Source: Thermophilibacter provencensis
GTDB taxonomy: Bacteria > Actinomycetota > Coriobacteriia > Coriobacteriales > Atopobiaceae
DNA: 64,000 nt
Assembly: GCF_900128445.1 (NCBI RefSeq)
Contig: NZ_LT671417.1
Coordinates: 1 to 64,000 of the forward strand
Reading direction: 5' to 3'
The translations under genes were made by a program, and so were the position numbers. Below the pieces are notes generated by a model. It did no database searches. It was not told the origin of the DNA and saw nothing but the letters and a program-made list of their open reading frames with translations. Below are positions 7,731-17,600 of the stretch, in pieces (position 1 is the first letter of the stretch; each line of letters starts with the position of its first letter).

Positions 7731-8495
7731 CTACAGCGCGCTCGCGAGCCAGGGCCGCCCGGAGAGCGCGCGGGCCAGGCGGTCCTGCGCCGCGGAGAAG
7801 ACCACCTCGGGCCTGACGTGCAGGCGGACCTCGCCCTGCGTGCCGTAGGCGGTGAAGGCCGTGAAGATGACGTCCGTCTCGAAGGCGGGGTCGAGCAGGT
7901 CCGCGAGCTCGCGCGCCGCGATCAGGCAGCACTCGTCCGCCACGGCGGAGAGGTCCGCCCCCGGCACCACGGCGATGGGCACGCCGCAGTAGCCCGCAGT
8001 CCAGGGCGTGATGCGCGTGAGGGCCGTCTTGGAGAGCACCGAGTTGGGGATGACCTCCACCGCGCCGCCGCGCATCAGCACGGAGGTGCTGCGCCACGTG
8101 ACGTCGGTCACCTCGCCGGTGACGCCGCCCACCGTGATGTAGTCCCCGGGCTGGACGGCCTTACTCACCATGAGGCTGATGCCGCCGATGATGTTTGAGA
8201 TCGTGTCCTGCATGCCGAGGGAGACGGCAAGCGAGACAACGCCGAGGGCGGCCACGAAGCCCGCCGGGTCAACGCCAAAGACCGGCTTCAGAACGCCGAG
8301 CAGCGCGAGCACCCAGATGAGCGCGCGGGCGATGTTGATGAAGAGCGACGCGCTCGGCAGCTCCGAGGCGTCGAGCAGCCTGTGCATGAGCCGCACCACC
8401 ACGCGCTCGATCAGTGCCGCAATGACCACCGCGATGACGAGCGTCACGCTCTTGTCCAGCCAGCCGCCCGCGTCGATGCCCAAAAGTTGTTCCAT
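7731..8495 (-). CDS. Mechanosensitive ion channel, MscS family
   Basis: A 254-residue small-conductance channel that opens under membrane tension during hypo-osmotic shock. Three transmembrane helices occupy about residues 12-105. TM3 and the following stretch carry AALGVVSLAVSLGMQDTISNIIGGISLMVSK, the Gly/Ala pore helix and the conserved start of the beta domain. It is followed by VQPGDYITVGGVTGEV and NSVLSK, typical MscS sequences. The ATG at 8495 is preferred over an in-frame GTG one codon earlier because GGAGG then lies 7 bases upstream. It is read alone, downstream of the pcrA end. Confidence 0.9.
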   Translation of the reverse strand: MEQLLGIDAGGWLDKSVTLVIAVVIAALIERVVVRLMHRLLDASELPSASLFINIARALIWVLALLGVLKPVFGVDPAGFVAALGVVSLAVSLGMQDTISNIIGGISLMVSKAVQPGDYITVGGVTGEVTDVTWRSTSVLMRGGAVEVIPNSVLSKTALTRITPWTAGYCGVPIAVVPGADLSAVADECCLIAARELADLLDPAFETDVIFTAFTAYGTQGEVRLHVRPEVVFSAAQDRLARALSGRPWLASAL

Positions 8496-8523
8496 CACGT
8501 CCCCTCCCCCTTCTGTTACGAGC

Positions 8524-8582
8524 TTGATTTATGCGTTCGCATAAATCAACGGCTGGTGACGCAGAGTTTATGCGAACGCATA
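8524..8582. repeat. Twin palindromes TTTATGCG-NN-CGCATAAA
   Basis: A 12-base-arm palindrome (TTGATTTATGCG/CGCATAAATCAA, 8524-8549) and a shorter related one (TATGCG-AA-CGCATA, 8569-8582) in opposite sense lie between pcrA and mscS. They could act as a terminator for pcrA, as an operator in front of mscS, or be a REP pair. Confidence 0.65.
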
Positions 8583-8608
8583 TGTGACGCGAAGGGACTG
8601 CCCCTGCC

Positions 8609-11170
8609 TCACCCCTCGATCTTGACGAGCGGGGCAAAGCCCTTGAGGAGCTTCTTGGTCTTGCCGGTGCGCGTGAACCTGACCTCGATCGTGTCCCCCG
8701 AGACGGCAAGGACCGTGCCAGGGCCGAAGGTCTTGTGGGAAACCTTGTCGCCTGCCGAGAAGGACGTGGAGGGCGCAGGGCGCGCCGGTGCCTGCCGTGC
8801 GGGCGCCACCTCGGACGCGCGCGGGGCCACGCCCGTGGAGCGCGTGCGCGAGCCGAAGACGTTGCCGCCGTAGACCGAGGAGCCGCGGCCGCTACCGAAG
8901 GTGCCGCGACGGTCCCCGCGCTTCTCCCAGCCCACGCCCGTGAAGCCCGAGGAGCCCACGCCCGTGCGTTCCACGTCGGCGGCGGGAATCTCGTTCAGGA
9001 AGCGGCTCGGCGGGTTGGCCTGGGTGGAGCCGTACGTGCGCCGTGTGGCGGCATGCGTGAGGTAGAGCTTCTTGCGGGCGCGCGTGATGGCCACGTAGGC
9101 CAGGCGGCGCTCCTCCTCCACAGCGGCCGGGTCGCCCTCGTAGGAGGTGTGCGGGAAGATGCCCTCCTCCATGCCGGCGACAAACACGACCGGGAACTCC
9201 AGACCCTTGGCCGAGTGGATCGTCATCATCGTGACCGCGTGCGTCTGTCCCGCGAGCGAGTCCAGGTCAGAGCGCAGCGCCAGCCACTCGATCAGCGCCG
9301 GGAGCTTCTCGGAGGCGACGGGGGGCCTGACGCCCGGGGCGGTGCCCCCGAGCTCAGCGCTCGTTCGCTGCGCGAAGTCGCTCGGGGGCACCGCCCCGGG
9401 CGTCAGGCCTGCGGGCGCGAAAACCCCCTCGCCCGCGGGCTGGCCCTGCGCGCCGGCCTCGGCTACGCCGACAGCCGCCACGCTGGCGGAAGGGCTCGGC
9501 TCGAGGGCGCCTGCCGCTCGCAGCTGGGCCAGGGACTCGAGGGTCTCCACGGCGTCGTGCGTCTCGTCGAACTCGGCGGCGACGCCCATGAACTCGCGGA
9601 TGTTCTCGATGCGGCCGTCCGCCTCCACGGAGTGCTCGGCCTCGAGGGCGCGGATGAGGCCGGAGCGGTCCACGATCGCGTCCACCACGTCGGCGAGCTC
9701 GCCCGTGAAGTGCCGACCCGCCTCGATGACGCCCGTGAACTCCGCCAGCGCCGAGCGCACCTTCGCGCCCAGAAGTCCCGTCTCGGCGATCGCCAGCTCG
9801 CAGGCCGAGAAGAACGAGATGCCCTCGTCAACCGCAAGCTCGCGGATCTTGTTGATGGAGGTGGTGCCGATGCCGCGCCTCGGCGTGTTGACCACGCGCA
9901 GGGCGGCCACGTCATCATCCGGGTTCACGACGAGCTTGAGGTAGGCCATGACGTCGCGGACCTCGGCGCGGTCGAAGAAGCGCGTGCCGCCCACGATCTT
10001 GTACGGCACGCCCGCGCGCAGGAACATGTCCTCGAGGATGCGCGACTGCGCGTTGGTGCGGTAGAAGACGGCCATGTCGTCGTAGCTCGTGCCGCCATCG
10101 TGGAGCTTCTCGATCTCGGAGCCGATCCATCGGCCCTCGTCACGCTCGTCGGAAGCCTGGAACACGCGGATCTTCTCGCCGTCCCCGGCATCGGTGAACA
10201 GGCGCTTGGGCTTGCGGCGGGAGTTGTTGGCCACCACGGCGTTGGCGGCGGCCAGGATGTGGCCCGTCGAGCGGTAGTTCTGCTCGAGGCGCACCACGTG
10301 GGCGTCCGGGTAGTCCTTCTCGAAGTCCAGGATGTTCTGGATGTCAGCGCCACGCCAGGAGTAGATGGACTGGTCGTCGTCGCCCACGACCATGAGGTTT
10401 CTGTAGCGCGCGGCCAGGAGGTTGGTGATCGCGTACTGGACGTGGTTGGTGTCCTGGTACTCGTCCACGCTGATCTGGCGGAAGCGGTCCTGGTAGCGCT
10501 CAAGCACCTCCGGGCGCTTGGAGAGCAGCTCGAAGGTCTTGACGAGCAGGTCATCGAAGTCCATCGCGTTGGCCTTGGCGAGGCGGTGGTCCAGCTCGCG
10601 GTACACGCGCGCCGCGGCGCGGTCCGCCGGGTTGGAGGAGCTCGCCATCTCGTCCGGCCCCACCATCGCGTTCTTGGCCGAGGAAATCTTGGCGCGGATC
10701 GAGTTCATCGGGAACTGCTTCTGGTCGATGTCCAGGTCCGCCATGATGGTCTTGACCAGGCGGCGCGAGTCGTCGTCATCGTAGATGGTGAAGTTGGGGC
10801 GGTAGCCCACGAGCTCCGGGTCCTCGCGCAGCATCCGCACGCACATGGCGTGGAACGTGCAGACCCACATGCCGCGCGTGCCGCCGGGCAGAAGGGCGTC
10901 CAGGCGCTCGCGCATCTCGGCGGCGGCCTTGTTGGTGAACGTGATGGCCAGGACCTGCCAGGGGCGCACGCCCTCGTCCGCGATCATGTGCGCGATGCGC
11001 ACCGTGAGCACGCGCGTCTTGCCCGAGCCCGCGCCCGCGAGCACGAGCAGCGGGCCGCGCGTGCACTCCACCGCCTCACGCTGGGCCGGGTTGAGGCCGT
11101 CGAGGTCGATGACGGGCGCCGGGGCCGGGATGGGCGTCGGCGAAAAGAGGGTCTGCTGGTTCTGGGTCAT
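8609..11170 (-). CDS. pcrA: ATP-dependent DNA helicase PcrA/UvrD
   Basis: An 853-residue superfamily 1A 3'-5' helicase for nucleotide excision repair, rolling-circle replication and removal of RecA filaments. Visible motifs are LNPAQREAV (Q motif), AGAGSGKT (Walker A, about residue 42), VGDDDQSIYSWRGA (motifs II-III), LEQNYRST, TMMTIHSAKGLEFPVVFV and YVAITRAR. The C-terminal FSAGDKVSHKTFGPGTVL begins the RNA-polymerase-binding Tudor-like domain typical of PcrA. The ATG at 11170 was chosen because homology starts just after it and a G-rich site precedes it. Residues about 588-616 are encoded by an 84-bp perfect inverted repeat that adds a Pro/Gly-rich loop within the 2B/2A region. Confidence 0.95.
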   Translation of the reverse strand: MTQNQQTLFSPTPIPAPAPVIDLDGLNPAQREAVECTRGPLLVLAGAGSGKTRVLTVRIAHMIADEGVRPWQVLAITFTNKAAAEMRERLDALLPGGTRGMWVCTFHAMCVRMLREDPELVGYRPNFTIYDDDDSRRLVKTIMADLDIDQKQFPMNSIRAKISSAKNAMVGPDEMASSSNPADRAAARVYRELDHRLAKANAMDFDDLLVKTFELLSKRPEVLERYQDRFRQISVDEYQDTNHVQYAITNLLAARYRNLMVVGDDDQSIYSWRGADIQNILDFEKDYPDAHVVRLEQNYRSTGHILAAANAVVANNSRRKPKRLFTDAGDGEKIRVFQASDERDEGRWIGSEIEKLHDGGTSYDDMAVFYRTNAQSRILEDMFLRAGVPYKIVGGTRFFDRAEVRDVMAYLKLVVNPDDDVAALRVVNTPRRGIGTTSINKIRELAVDEGISFFSACELAIAETGLLGAKVRSALAEFTGVIEAGRHFTGELADVVDAIVDRSGLIRALEAEHSVEADGRIENIREFMGVAAEFDETHDAVETLESLAQLRAAGALEPSPSASVAAVGVAEAGAQGQPAGEGVFAPAGLTPGAVPPSDFAQRTSAELGGTAPGVRPPVASEKLPALIEWLALRSDLDSLAGQTHAVTMMTIHSAKGLEFPVVFVAGMEEGIFPHTSYEGDPAAVEEERRLAYVAITRARKKLYLTHAATRRTYGSTQANPPSRFLNEIPAADVERTGVGSSGFTGVGWEKRGDRRGTFGSGRGSSVYGGNVFGSRTRSTGVAPRASEVAPARQAPARPAPSTSFSAGDKVSHKTFGPGTVLAVSGDTIEVRFTRTGKTKKLLKGFAPLVKIEG
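9325..9408. repeat. Perfect 28-bp inverted repeat inside pcrA
   Basis: Arms at 9325-9352 and 9381-9408 are exact reverse complements (beginning GCCTGACGCCCGGGGC on the + strand) around a 28-base loop. The element is in frame with pcrA, has no stop codon on the coding strand, and encodes a peptide starting LTPGAVPPS and ending GGTAPGVRP. It behaves like a palindromic insertion tolerated in a protein surface loop. Confidence 0.85.
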
Positions 11171-11260
11171 GAAGCCCCCACGTTCTTCTCGGTGACTGCG
11201 TGCCCTACGAGTGTAGCGGCATGACCGGACAGCAATTGCCGGGATCTGGCGACCCGACAA

Positions 11261-11331
11261 ATGCTGACAAAGGTGTCAGGGCAGTTTGTCATGAAAAACA
11301 TGACGAACTGCCCTGACACCTTTGTCAGCAT
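11261..11331. repeat. REP palindrome, TGACAAAGGTGTCAGGG family
   Basis: A 71-base hairpin with one mismatch, arms running from ATGCTGACAAAGGTGTCAGG inward to GTCATG around an A-rich loop. It lies between pcrA and the MarR gene, both on the minus strand, and belongs to a family also found at 22664, 23985 and 36507. Confidence 0.85.
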
Positions 11332-11343
11332 CCGGCAGGTCGG

Positions 11344-11896
11344 CTACTTGTGCTTCTTGACGCCGCCGAGGATGTCGTCCTTGTCATAGGTGAGGCTGTA
11401 GGCAATCTCGAGGCCGCGCAGCAGCTCGCGTGCATCGTGCTCCCCCATCTTGCTCAGCGTGGCGGCAAGGCTCGAGACCCCGTCGGAGCTGTGGTCGTTG
11501 GCATGGCGGCGGCCCTCGTCGGTGCAGTAGACGAGCACGCGGCGCCGGTCCTCCTTGTCCTGCTCGCGGACCACGTAGCCCTTCTCCTCGAGCGAGTCGA
11601 TGATGCGGGTCATGCGCGGCCGCGTGTACCCGAGCGTCTTGGCAAGCTCGGAGGGCGTCATCGCCTCGTCCTGGCGCGAGATGTACTCGAGCACCGGGTC
11701 CTCGCCCATCGACATGCCGTATGCCGTCCCGATGGAGCCCTTGGCGACCCCCCCGGGAGTACATGATGAGCTTCTTTGCAGCGTCCTCGTAGTCCATCTG
11801 CCTGCAGCGGGCCCCTTCATCGAAGCGCGGCGCTACGGCCACGCCAAACACGTCCTCTGACTGGTTAATAGTAGCAACTTTCCCCGCGCCCCGCAT
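11344..11896 (-). pseudogene. MarR-family regulator, frameshifted in a G-run
   Basis: The coding strand starts at an ATG (11896) with a strong AGAGGTGA site and reads into QMDYEDAAKKLIMYSRG, a MarR-like N-terminus. It then hits a run of seven G (seven C on the + strand at 11748-11754) and loses frame. One base fewer continues the same protein as VAKGSIGTAYG and the winged helix, with SELAKTLGYTRPRMTRIIDSLEEKGYV and the DKEDRRR wing, to the stop at 11344, giving about 183 residues. The continued frame has no ribosome binding site of its own. Either this is a true or phase-variable inactivation, or a base-calling error in a homopolymer. MarR proteins are usually ligand-responsive repressors; no target is evident. 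Confidence 0.8.
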
Positions 11897-11910
11897 TTTA
11901 TTCACCTCTT

Positions 11911-12750
11911 TCAAATAAGTGAGAAGATTGTCTCGGCGAGGCCGTCGTGGTCGTTGTCGAGCGCCGTCACCCGCGACGCGGCGTCGCGCACCTCGGCGGG
12001 CGCGTTTGCCATGGCCCAGCTCTCCCCCACCGCGCGCAGCATGTCGATGTCATTGCGGCCGTCGCCAAAGGCGGCCGCGTCCGCGGCGCTCACCCCCAGA
12101 TGCCGGCAGACGGCCTCGACCCCCTCGGCCTTGCTCACGCGGCCGTCCATCACCTCGCAGAGGATGGGTGACGAGCGCACCACGGCGAGGTTGGGGAACG
12201 CCGCGCCCAGCTCGCGCTCCGCCCGCTCCACCGAGGCCGGCTCCCCCACGAGGAGGAACTTGTGGAGGCCCCGCTCCGAGAAGTGCTCCTCGAGCGTCCC
12301 CTCGACGGACTCCACGCCCACGATGCGCTCCTCGCGCGCCACGCGCGGGTCCGAGCGGTCCGACGTCACCCACGTGTGATAGCCATACGCCATGCAGCAG
12401 ACGTCCGGCAGGGCGCAGACCACGTAGTCACGCACCTCGAGCGCGCACCCGAGCGCGATGGGCCTGCTCAGGAGCTCCGCCCCGGCGGCATCGAGCACGT
12501 AGGCGCCCCCGTAGCACACGACGGGCCCCGCGTTGCCGAGCTCGCGGCGGATCTGGTCGAGCGCCTCGGGCATGCGCGCCGAGACGAGCACGAACGGGAC
12601 GCCGCGCGCCCCGAGCCCGCGCACCGCCGCGGCCGTGCGCGGGCTCACGCGATGCGAGCCGTCGAGCAGCGTCCCGTCAACGTCGCTGAACACCACCGCG
12701 GGCAGGCTGCCCCCACGCTCTTCTCGCCCGCCGTCAGCCCTCTTCGTCAT
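11911..12750 (-). CDS. Cof-type HAD-superfamily (IIB) sugar phosphatase
   Basis: A 279-residue HAD hydrolase. Motif I is FSDVDGTLLDG near residue 20 (nucleophile and acid aspartates), motif II is the serine in VLVSAR, and motif IV is FGDGRNDIDML near residue 230. The cap between motifs II and III is of the IIB type, as in Cof/YbiV-like phosphatases acting on sugar phosphates and nucleotides. The ATG at 12750 lies within the end of the mannose-6-phosphate isomerase gene (17-base overlap) with a GGTGG site, so translation is coupled. This suggests a role linked to hexose phosphates, but the substrate cannot be read from the sequence. Confidence 0.85.
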   Translation of the reverse strand: MTKRADGGREERGGSLPAVVFSDVDGTLLDGSHRVSPRTAAAVRGLGARGVPFVLVSARMPEALDQIRRELGNAGPVVCYGGAYVLDAAGAELLSRPIALGCALEVRDYVVCALPDVCCMAYGYHTWVTSDRSDPRVAREERIVGVESVEGTLEEHFSERGLHKFLLVGEPASVERAERELGAAFPNLAVVRSSPILCEVMDGRVSKAEGVEAVCRHLGVSAADAAAFGDGRNDIDMLRAVGESWAMANAPAEVRDAASRVTALDNDHDGLAETIFSLI

Positions 12751-14509
12751 GGTGACCACCTTCCGTCCCGCGCACGCTCGCGCGCACGAACATGATTGGA
12801 CCCTCGCAGCCGGCCGCGGGCCTGACCTCGTAGGCCCCCACGGCGGCCGGCACGATGAAGGTCTCAGCATAGTGCACCGTCAGGGGCTCAAAGGCGCCCC
12901 CGGGGCTTCTGACCACCGCCTCCGCGCCCGCCACCAGGTTGAGCACGTTGAGCGTCCCACGCGTGTCCAGGCGCGCCGACCCGCCGGGCGCCACCGTGTA
13001 GCGCCGGCACAGGATGGGCTCGAGCTCATGCAGGCCCGTCACCTCCACGCGGTCCGCGCCGCAGGGCTCGTCGACGTCATGCGCGCGGTTAATGAGGTTC
13101 TTCTCCACCCACTCCGTCGTGCGGTCCCAGCGGATGACCTCGCGGCCACGCGCGAGGTGCACCGGGCGGGGACGCCCGTCGAGGCCGAGCCGCCCCCAGT
13201 CCCAGAGCTTGAACGTGAAGAGGTACGGCGTGGCGCTGATCTCCAGCACCATCGTCCCCGCCCCCGAGCAGTGGGGCGTGCCCGCCGGGATGAGGACGTG
13301 GTCGTGCGGCCGCACCGGGACGCGGTTGGCGTAGCGCCCGGCATCGAAGGGAACGCCGCCGGCGTTGGCGCCCTCGAGCGCGGCCATCATCTCCCCTGGG
13401 TCCACCCCCTCGCGAAGGCCCAGGTAGACGCAGGCACCCTCCTCGGCATCCAGGATGTAGTAGCTCTCGTCCTGCGTGTAGGCCATGCCGAACTCCCGGC
13501 GGATGTAGTCCGTCGTGGGGTGGACCTGCAGGCTCAGGTTCTGCCCGCCCATGGTGTCGAGCAGATCAAAGCGAATGGGGAACTCCGCCCCGTAGCGCGC
13601 GTAGACGCCCTCGCCAAGAAGGGCGCGCGGGCGCAGGAGCGTGAGGTCCATGGCGGGCAGGCGCACGACGCCGCCGTCCAGCTCAAAGGCGAGCGCGTTC
13701 TCCTCCGGCACGCCGTCGAAGGACCAGGCGTAGTTGGGCGCGTCCGCGGGCAGCCCAAAGTGCTCGCGCATCCACTGGCCGCCCCAGACGCCCGGGTCGA
13801 AGTAGGGCTCGGTCCTGAAGGGACGGCTGGACGCCACGTCGAGGGCGGCTCGGAAGGCCTCCCCGTCCATGGCGCGCGGCAGGTCGCGCTCATCGGTCCC
13901 CACCACATAGTCCGCCCGCTCGAGCAGGCGCGCCTTGTGCCGGTCCGCGAGGCGCCACTCCACGAAGTAGCCGCGCTTGACCTTGCGCAGCACGTCCTCA
14001 TCCCCGTTGTCGCAGCCGTAGTTGGGCATGCCGGCTCGATAGCGCAGCTGAATCTCCCAGCGTGTCGCGTCCAGGTAGACGAGCACGTCACCGGGGTGCA
14101 CGAGCGCCGCCCCGAAGCCGCAGACGAGCACGAGGCCGCTCACGCCCTCGACGCACCAGCGCGCGGCGAGAAGGGCGCGGGCGTCCATGAACTCCTCGAG
14201 CTCGCCGAAGCACATGCGACCGAAGACCCGGTCGTCCGTCAGGAAGGGCACCATGCGGCGCGTGAGCTCGGCGGGCTCGGGAAAGAGCGTCCGCGTGTCC
14301 ACCATCACGTCCGGGTGCAGGCGCCCCATCTGCGAGATGACCTCGTCATCCCAGACGCCGGGATAGGAGTCGCACACCAGGACGCAGCTCCCGCCATTCT
14401 GCGCGCGGACCTCCCCCACGCGCGCCGAGAGCTCGGCGAGAAGGGCGTCGTAGCCCACGATCGCCCGGTGCCCGGGCACGCGGATGGTCGGATGCCTGTC
14501 GTATGCCAT
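12734..14509 (-). CDS. manA: Class I mannose-6-phosphate isomerase with extra N-terminal domain
   Basis: A 591-residue enzyme interconverting mannose-6-phosphate and fructose-6-phosphate. The isomerase part starts near residue 230 (PYFDPGVWGGQWM), with zinc ligands in NLSLQVHPTTDY, the EESYY-like QDESYYILDA, and the HDHVLIPAGTPHCSG and ISATPYLFTFKLWDWGR motifs. The first 225 residues form a separate domain with VLVCDSYPGVWDDEV near residue 43. It resembles the fold of uridine-kinase-like P-loop proteins, but the usual GxxGxGK loop is not intact. The ATG at 14509 has AAGGAGGAG seven bases upstream. It is the first gene of a pair with the HAD phosphatase, just downstream of the fructan operon, which delivers hexose phosphate to the same pool. 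Confidence 0.88.
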   Translation of the reverse strand: MAYDRHPTIRVPGHRAIVGYDALLAELSARVGEVRAQNGGSCVLVCDSYPGVWDDEVISQMGRLHPDVMVDTRTLFPEPAELTRRMVPFLTDDRVFGRMCFGELEEFMDARALLAARWCVEGVSGLVLVCGFGAALVHPGDVLVYLDATRWEIQLRYRAGMPNYGCDNGDEDVLRKVKRGYFVEWRLADRHKARLLERADYVVGTDERDLPRAMDGEAFRAALDVASSRPFRTEPYFDPGVWGGQWMREHFGLPADAPNYAWSFDGVPEENALAFELDGGVVRLPAMDLTLLRPRALLGEGVYARYGAEFPIRFDLLDTMGGQNLSLQVHPTTDYIRREFGMAYTQDESYYILDAEEGACVYLGLREGVDPGEMMAALEGANAGGVPFDAGRYANRVPVRPHDHVLIPAGTPHCSGAGTMVLEISATPYLFTFKLWDWGRLGLDGRPRPVHLARGREVIRWDRTTEWVEKNLINRAHDVDEPCGADRVEVTGLHELEPILCRRYTVAPGGSARLDTRGTLNVLNLVAGAEAVVRSPGGAFEPLTVHYAETFIVPAAVGAYEVRPAAGCEGPIMFVRASVRGTEGGHHDEEG

Positions 14510-14589
14510 GATCTCCTCCTTGCCGTGGTGCCCTTCGGCCACGCCCGCGTCCGGGCGCCGCATGGGCGCCCAGGCGCGGGCCGGCCGCG

Positions 14590-14655
14590 GCGCGCGGGCA
14601 TCAGTCCCGCGCGCCAGCCGGCAGGTCGGGACGCCCCAGAAGGACGCCCCGACCT
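14590..14655 (-). terminator. Two GC-rich hairpins after the GH32 gene
   Basis: Stem GCGCGCGGG/CCCGCGCGC at 14590-14614 and stem AGGTCGGG/CCCGACCT at 14623-14655 (with partly paired interior) lie directly after the end of the fructan operon. Neither has a T-run, so they could be factor-dependent stops or transcript-protecting structures. Confidence 0.5.
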
Positions 14656-14657
14656 CG

Positions 14658-17600
14658 CTACTTCCTCTTGGACCTGCCGAGAAGGACGCCCGCGCCCGCG
14701 GTCACGGCGCCGAGCGCCGCGATGCCGCCCACGGCGACCGTGGCGTCACCGGTGTCGGGGACCCTGCCGGAGCCGCCGGACGCCTGGTGGGTGCCGCCCT
14801 TGTCCTCGGAGCCCGTGCCGCCAGGCCGCTGGCCCTCATCGCCGCCGGGCCGCTGGTCGCCGCCGGGCAGCTGGTCGTCGCCGGGCTGCTGGTCGTCGTC
14901 GCCGGGTTCCTCACCCGTATCGGCCCGCTCCAGCGCCGCGAAGGCGTCCCGGACGGACTGTGCCGCCGCTGCCATGTCCGCGGAGGTCGCGTTCTTGTCC
15001 GCCAGCAGAGCCCGGGCCTCCGCCAGCGCGTCCTGGAGCGCCGCCCACGAGTCGGCGGTGTAGTCGGAGGCGTCGAGCCCCTCGACCTTCTCGCTCACCT
15101 CGTCGATGGCGCCCTGGAGGTCCTGGGCGGGTCCCTCGGTCGCCGATCCGCCCACGTAGAAGTTCTCGAAGGTGGTCTGGTCGGAGTCCCACATGCCAAT
15201 GGCAACGTAGCCCTCGGTATCGGTGTAGTCGGGATCGCCTTCCTGGAGGGTGTAATCAAGGTACTGCTTACCGTTGATCTCGACCTTGATGGTCTTGCCC
15301 TCCACCGAGATCTTCACGTGGTAGTTGCCCTCGGGGTCAACCGCAACCGCGTGGTCGTCCTGGTAGAGCGTCTTGTCGCCCTTGAAATCGAACAGGCGAA
15401 TCTTGCCCGCGCCGTCGAGCTGGATGGCATAGCAGCCCTGGTAGGCATCCTGCACCTGGCTGCCGAAGATGAGGTTCTCCAGGCCGGTCTTGTGGTGGAC
15501 GTCAATCTCGTACGTCAGGCCGTCCACCGGGTACTTCTCGCTCGAGAACAGGAAGCTGTTGGCGCCCACGCCGTCCACGTGGAGCACCGGGCCATCGACA
15601 TAGAACGATCCCGTCGGCCGAGAGACGCCTGCGACGTTGGTCTGGAGCTCGCCCTCGTACACGCTCACCGTAATGTCCCGGCTCACGTTCGGGTCGCTCT
15701 CGCTCGCCACGGTGATCGTGGCGGTGCCGCGGGTGTTGCACGTCACGCGCAGCCCGCCCTCGGTCTGCTCGGCAGATGCGACGGAAGGATCGCTCGAGGT
15801 GATCGTCAGGTCCTGCGGAGCGGCGGCGGGAGACACCCACGCGCTGATGTCCGCCGTGGTGCCCGCATAGCCCGTCACCGTGTCGCGAGAAAGACCGATG
15901 CTCTGGGCAGCGGAGCTCGGGTTGCCCGTCTGCTCGTCGTCCCAGATGGTCTCGAGCGGGTACACCGTCGCATCGAGTGTGGCGGTGCCGTTCTCGCTGA
16001 ACGCCTGCAACCCGTCAGCAAGCGGCGACGGGAAGATCTGGTTGGCTCCGGCGGCAACGTAGTCGCCGGTGAAGACCTCGACGCTCATGCGGTCCACGTA
16101 CACGTGCAGGGTCACGGACCCGTCCTCGTTGTGGTCGACGTTTGCCTGGGAGCGCGGCTGGGCGAACGCGTCGTTCAGGATGGAGCCGGACTTGCTGCGG
16201 TCGAGCGTGATGGTGTCCGTGGCAAAGTCGTAGGAAACCCGCGTCTTCTGGCCTGCACCCACGCGCACGTCAAAGCCCACGGTAGGCTGCTCGCCCTTCC
16301 CAGGCGTGAACGTAGCCTCGATCTCGTAGGAGGTTCCGTTGAAGTCGATCGGGGTCACCGCATCGTCTCCGCCGAGCTTCAGCCCGTCAACGGTCACCTT
16401 GCCGCTCTCGTCGCGCAGGTCATCGAGCTTGTCGACCGGATCTTGCGTGAGCCGGTACGCGCCGTCTGAGTCCCGGGTGAGACCCAGCTTGACGGGAAGG
16501 TTGTAAGTGCCGTTGAAGCGCCAGTTGCCGGTGTTCTGAACGAGCTTGTTGTAGTCCCAGGTGTTCATCCAGTTCATGGCAACAAGCTCCGGACAGTTGA
16601 CGCTGCCCGACGTGCCGAAGTCGCTGCCCGCGTTGAAGTAGGTCATTGCGGCGTAGGCGTCGCGCCCGAAGTTCATCGTGTAGTCGGGCGTACCCTCGTC
16701 CTGCACGAAGGCGTACTGGCCGCCCTCGACGTTGGTGAAGTCCACGTTCTTGAACTCGCCGACCTTGTAGCTCGTACCGCCGCGGGAGAGAATCCACTTG
16801 ACGGCGCCGTCCTCGGCCTTAACAGGGTAGAGATCGGGGCACTCGGTGTACACGTGGTTCTCGGTCCCCGGCTCGTTGAGATAGCTCTCGCCCTTCCAGT
16901 GAACGAGGTCGTCGGAGGAGTAGAAGCGCACGGGGCCGCCGGCAACGATAAGGAACCACTTGTCGTCGAAGCGGAAGACCTTTGGGTCGCGGAAGGCGCC
17001 GTCGGCGGGCTCGATGATGTCGTCGGTGCTGTAGTCGAGAAGGACGTCGTCGTACTTCTGGTAAGCGCCCATGGTCTTGGTGGCAGGGTCGTAGGTGGCA
17101 TAGGCGAGCGTCAGGCGCTGCTTGCCGTCCTGCCCCGCCCGTCCGTTGGCCGTGACGATGAAGACCATGCCCTCCTCGCCCTCGGCAAAGATCTCAGGCG
17201 CCGTAGTGTGGTCGGCGTACACGCCGCAGCCGGAGAACTGCGCGCCGTACTCGTCCGGGTAGAGGGCGATCGGCTGCTCCTTCCAGTGCACGAGGTCGGT
17301 GCTCGTGGCGTAGCCCCAGTGCATGGGACCCCAGTCGGTGTCGGTGTAGGCCTGGTAGTAGAAGTGGTACACGCCGTCCGAGGTCCTCACGAGACCGCAC
17401 GGGTCATTGCCCCAGCCGTTCTTGACGCTGTAATGGAACTGACTGCGCTGATCCTCGTAGTAATACGTGTCGTCCGGCCCCTCGCAGAAGACGCGCAGCT
17501 GGTAGACGGCAACGGCGCCCGTATCGGGATCCTCGACGGTAAGCGAGTACTGGTTGAGGCCCTCGTTGCGCGCGTCGGTTCCGCGATTGGCTACGGGAAC

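Noticed and set aside
8735-11224. Long open frame antisense to pcrA (over 800 codons)
   Set aside because: It mirrors a clear helicase gene; long antisense frames arise from high GC and codon bias. Composition is Arg/His/Val-rich and unlike any protein.
11261-11331. CRISPR-like repeat
   Set aside because: The palindromes are scattered single copies of different sequence, with no regular spacers and no cas genes.
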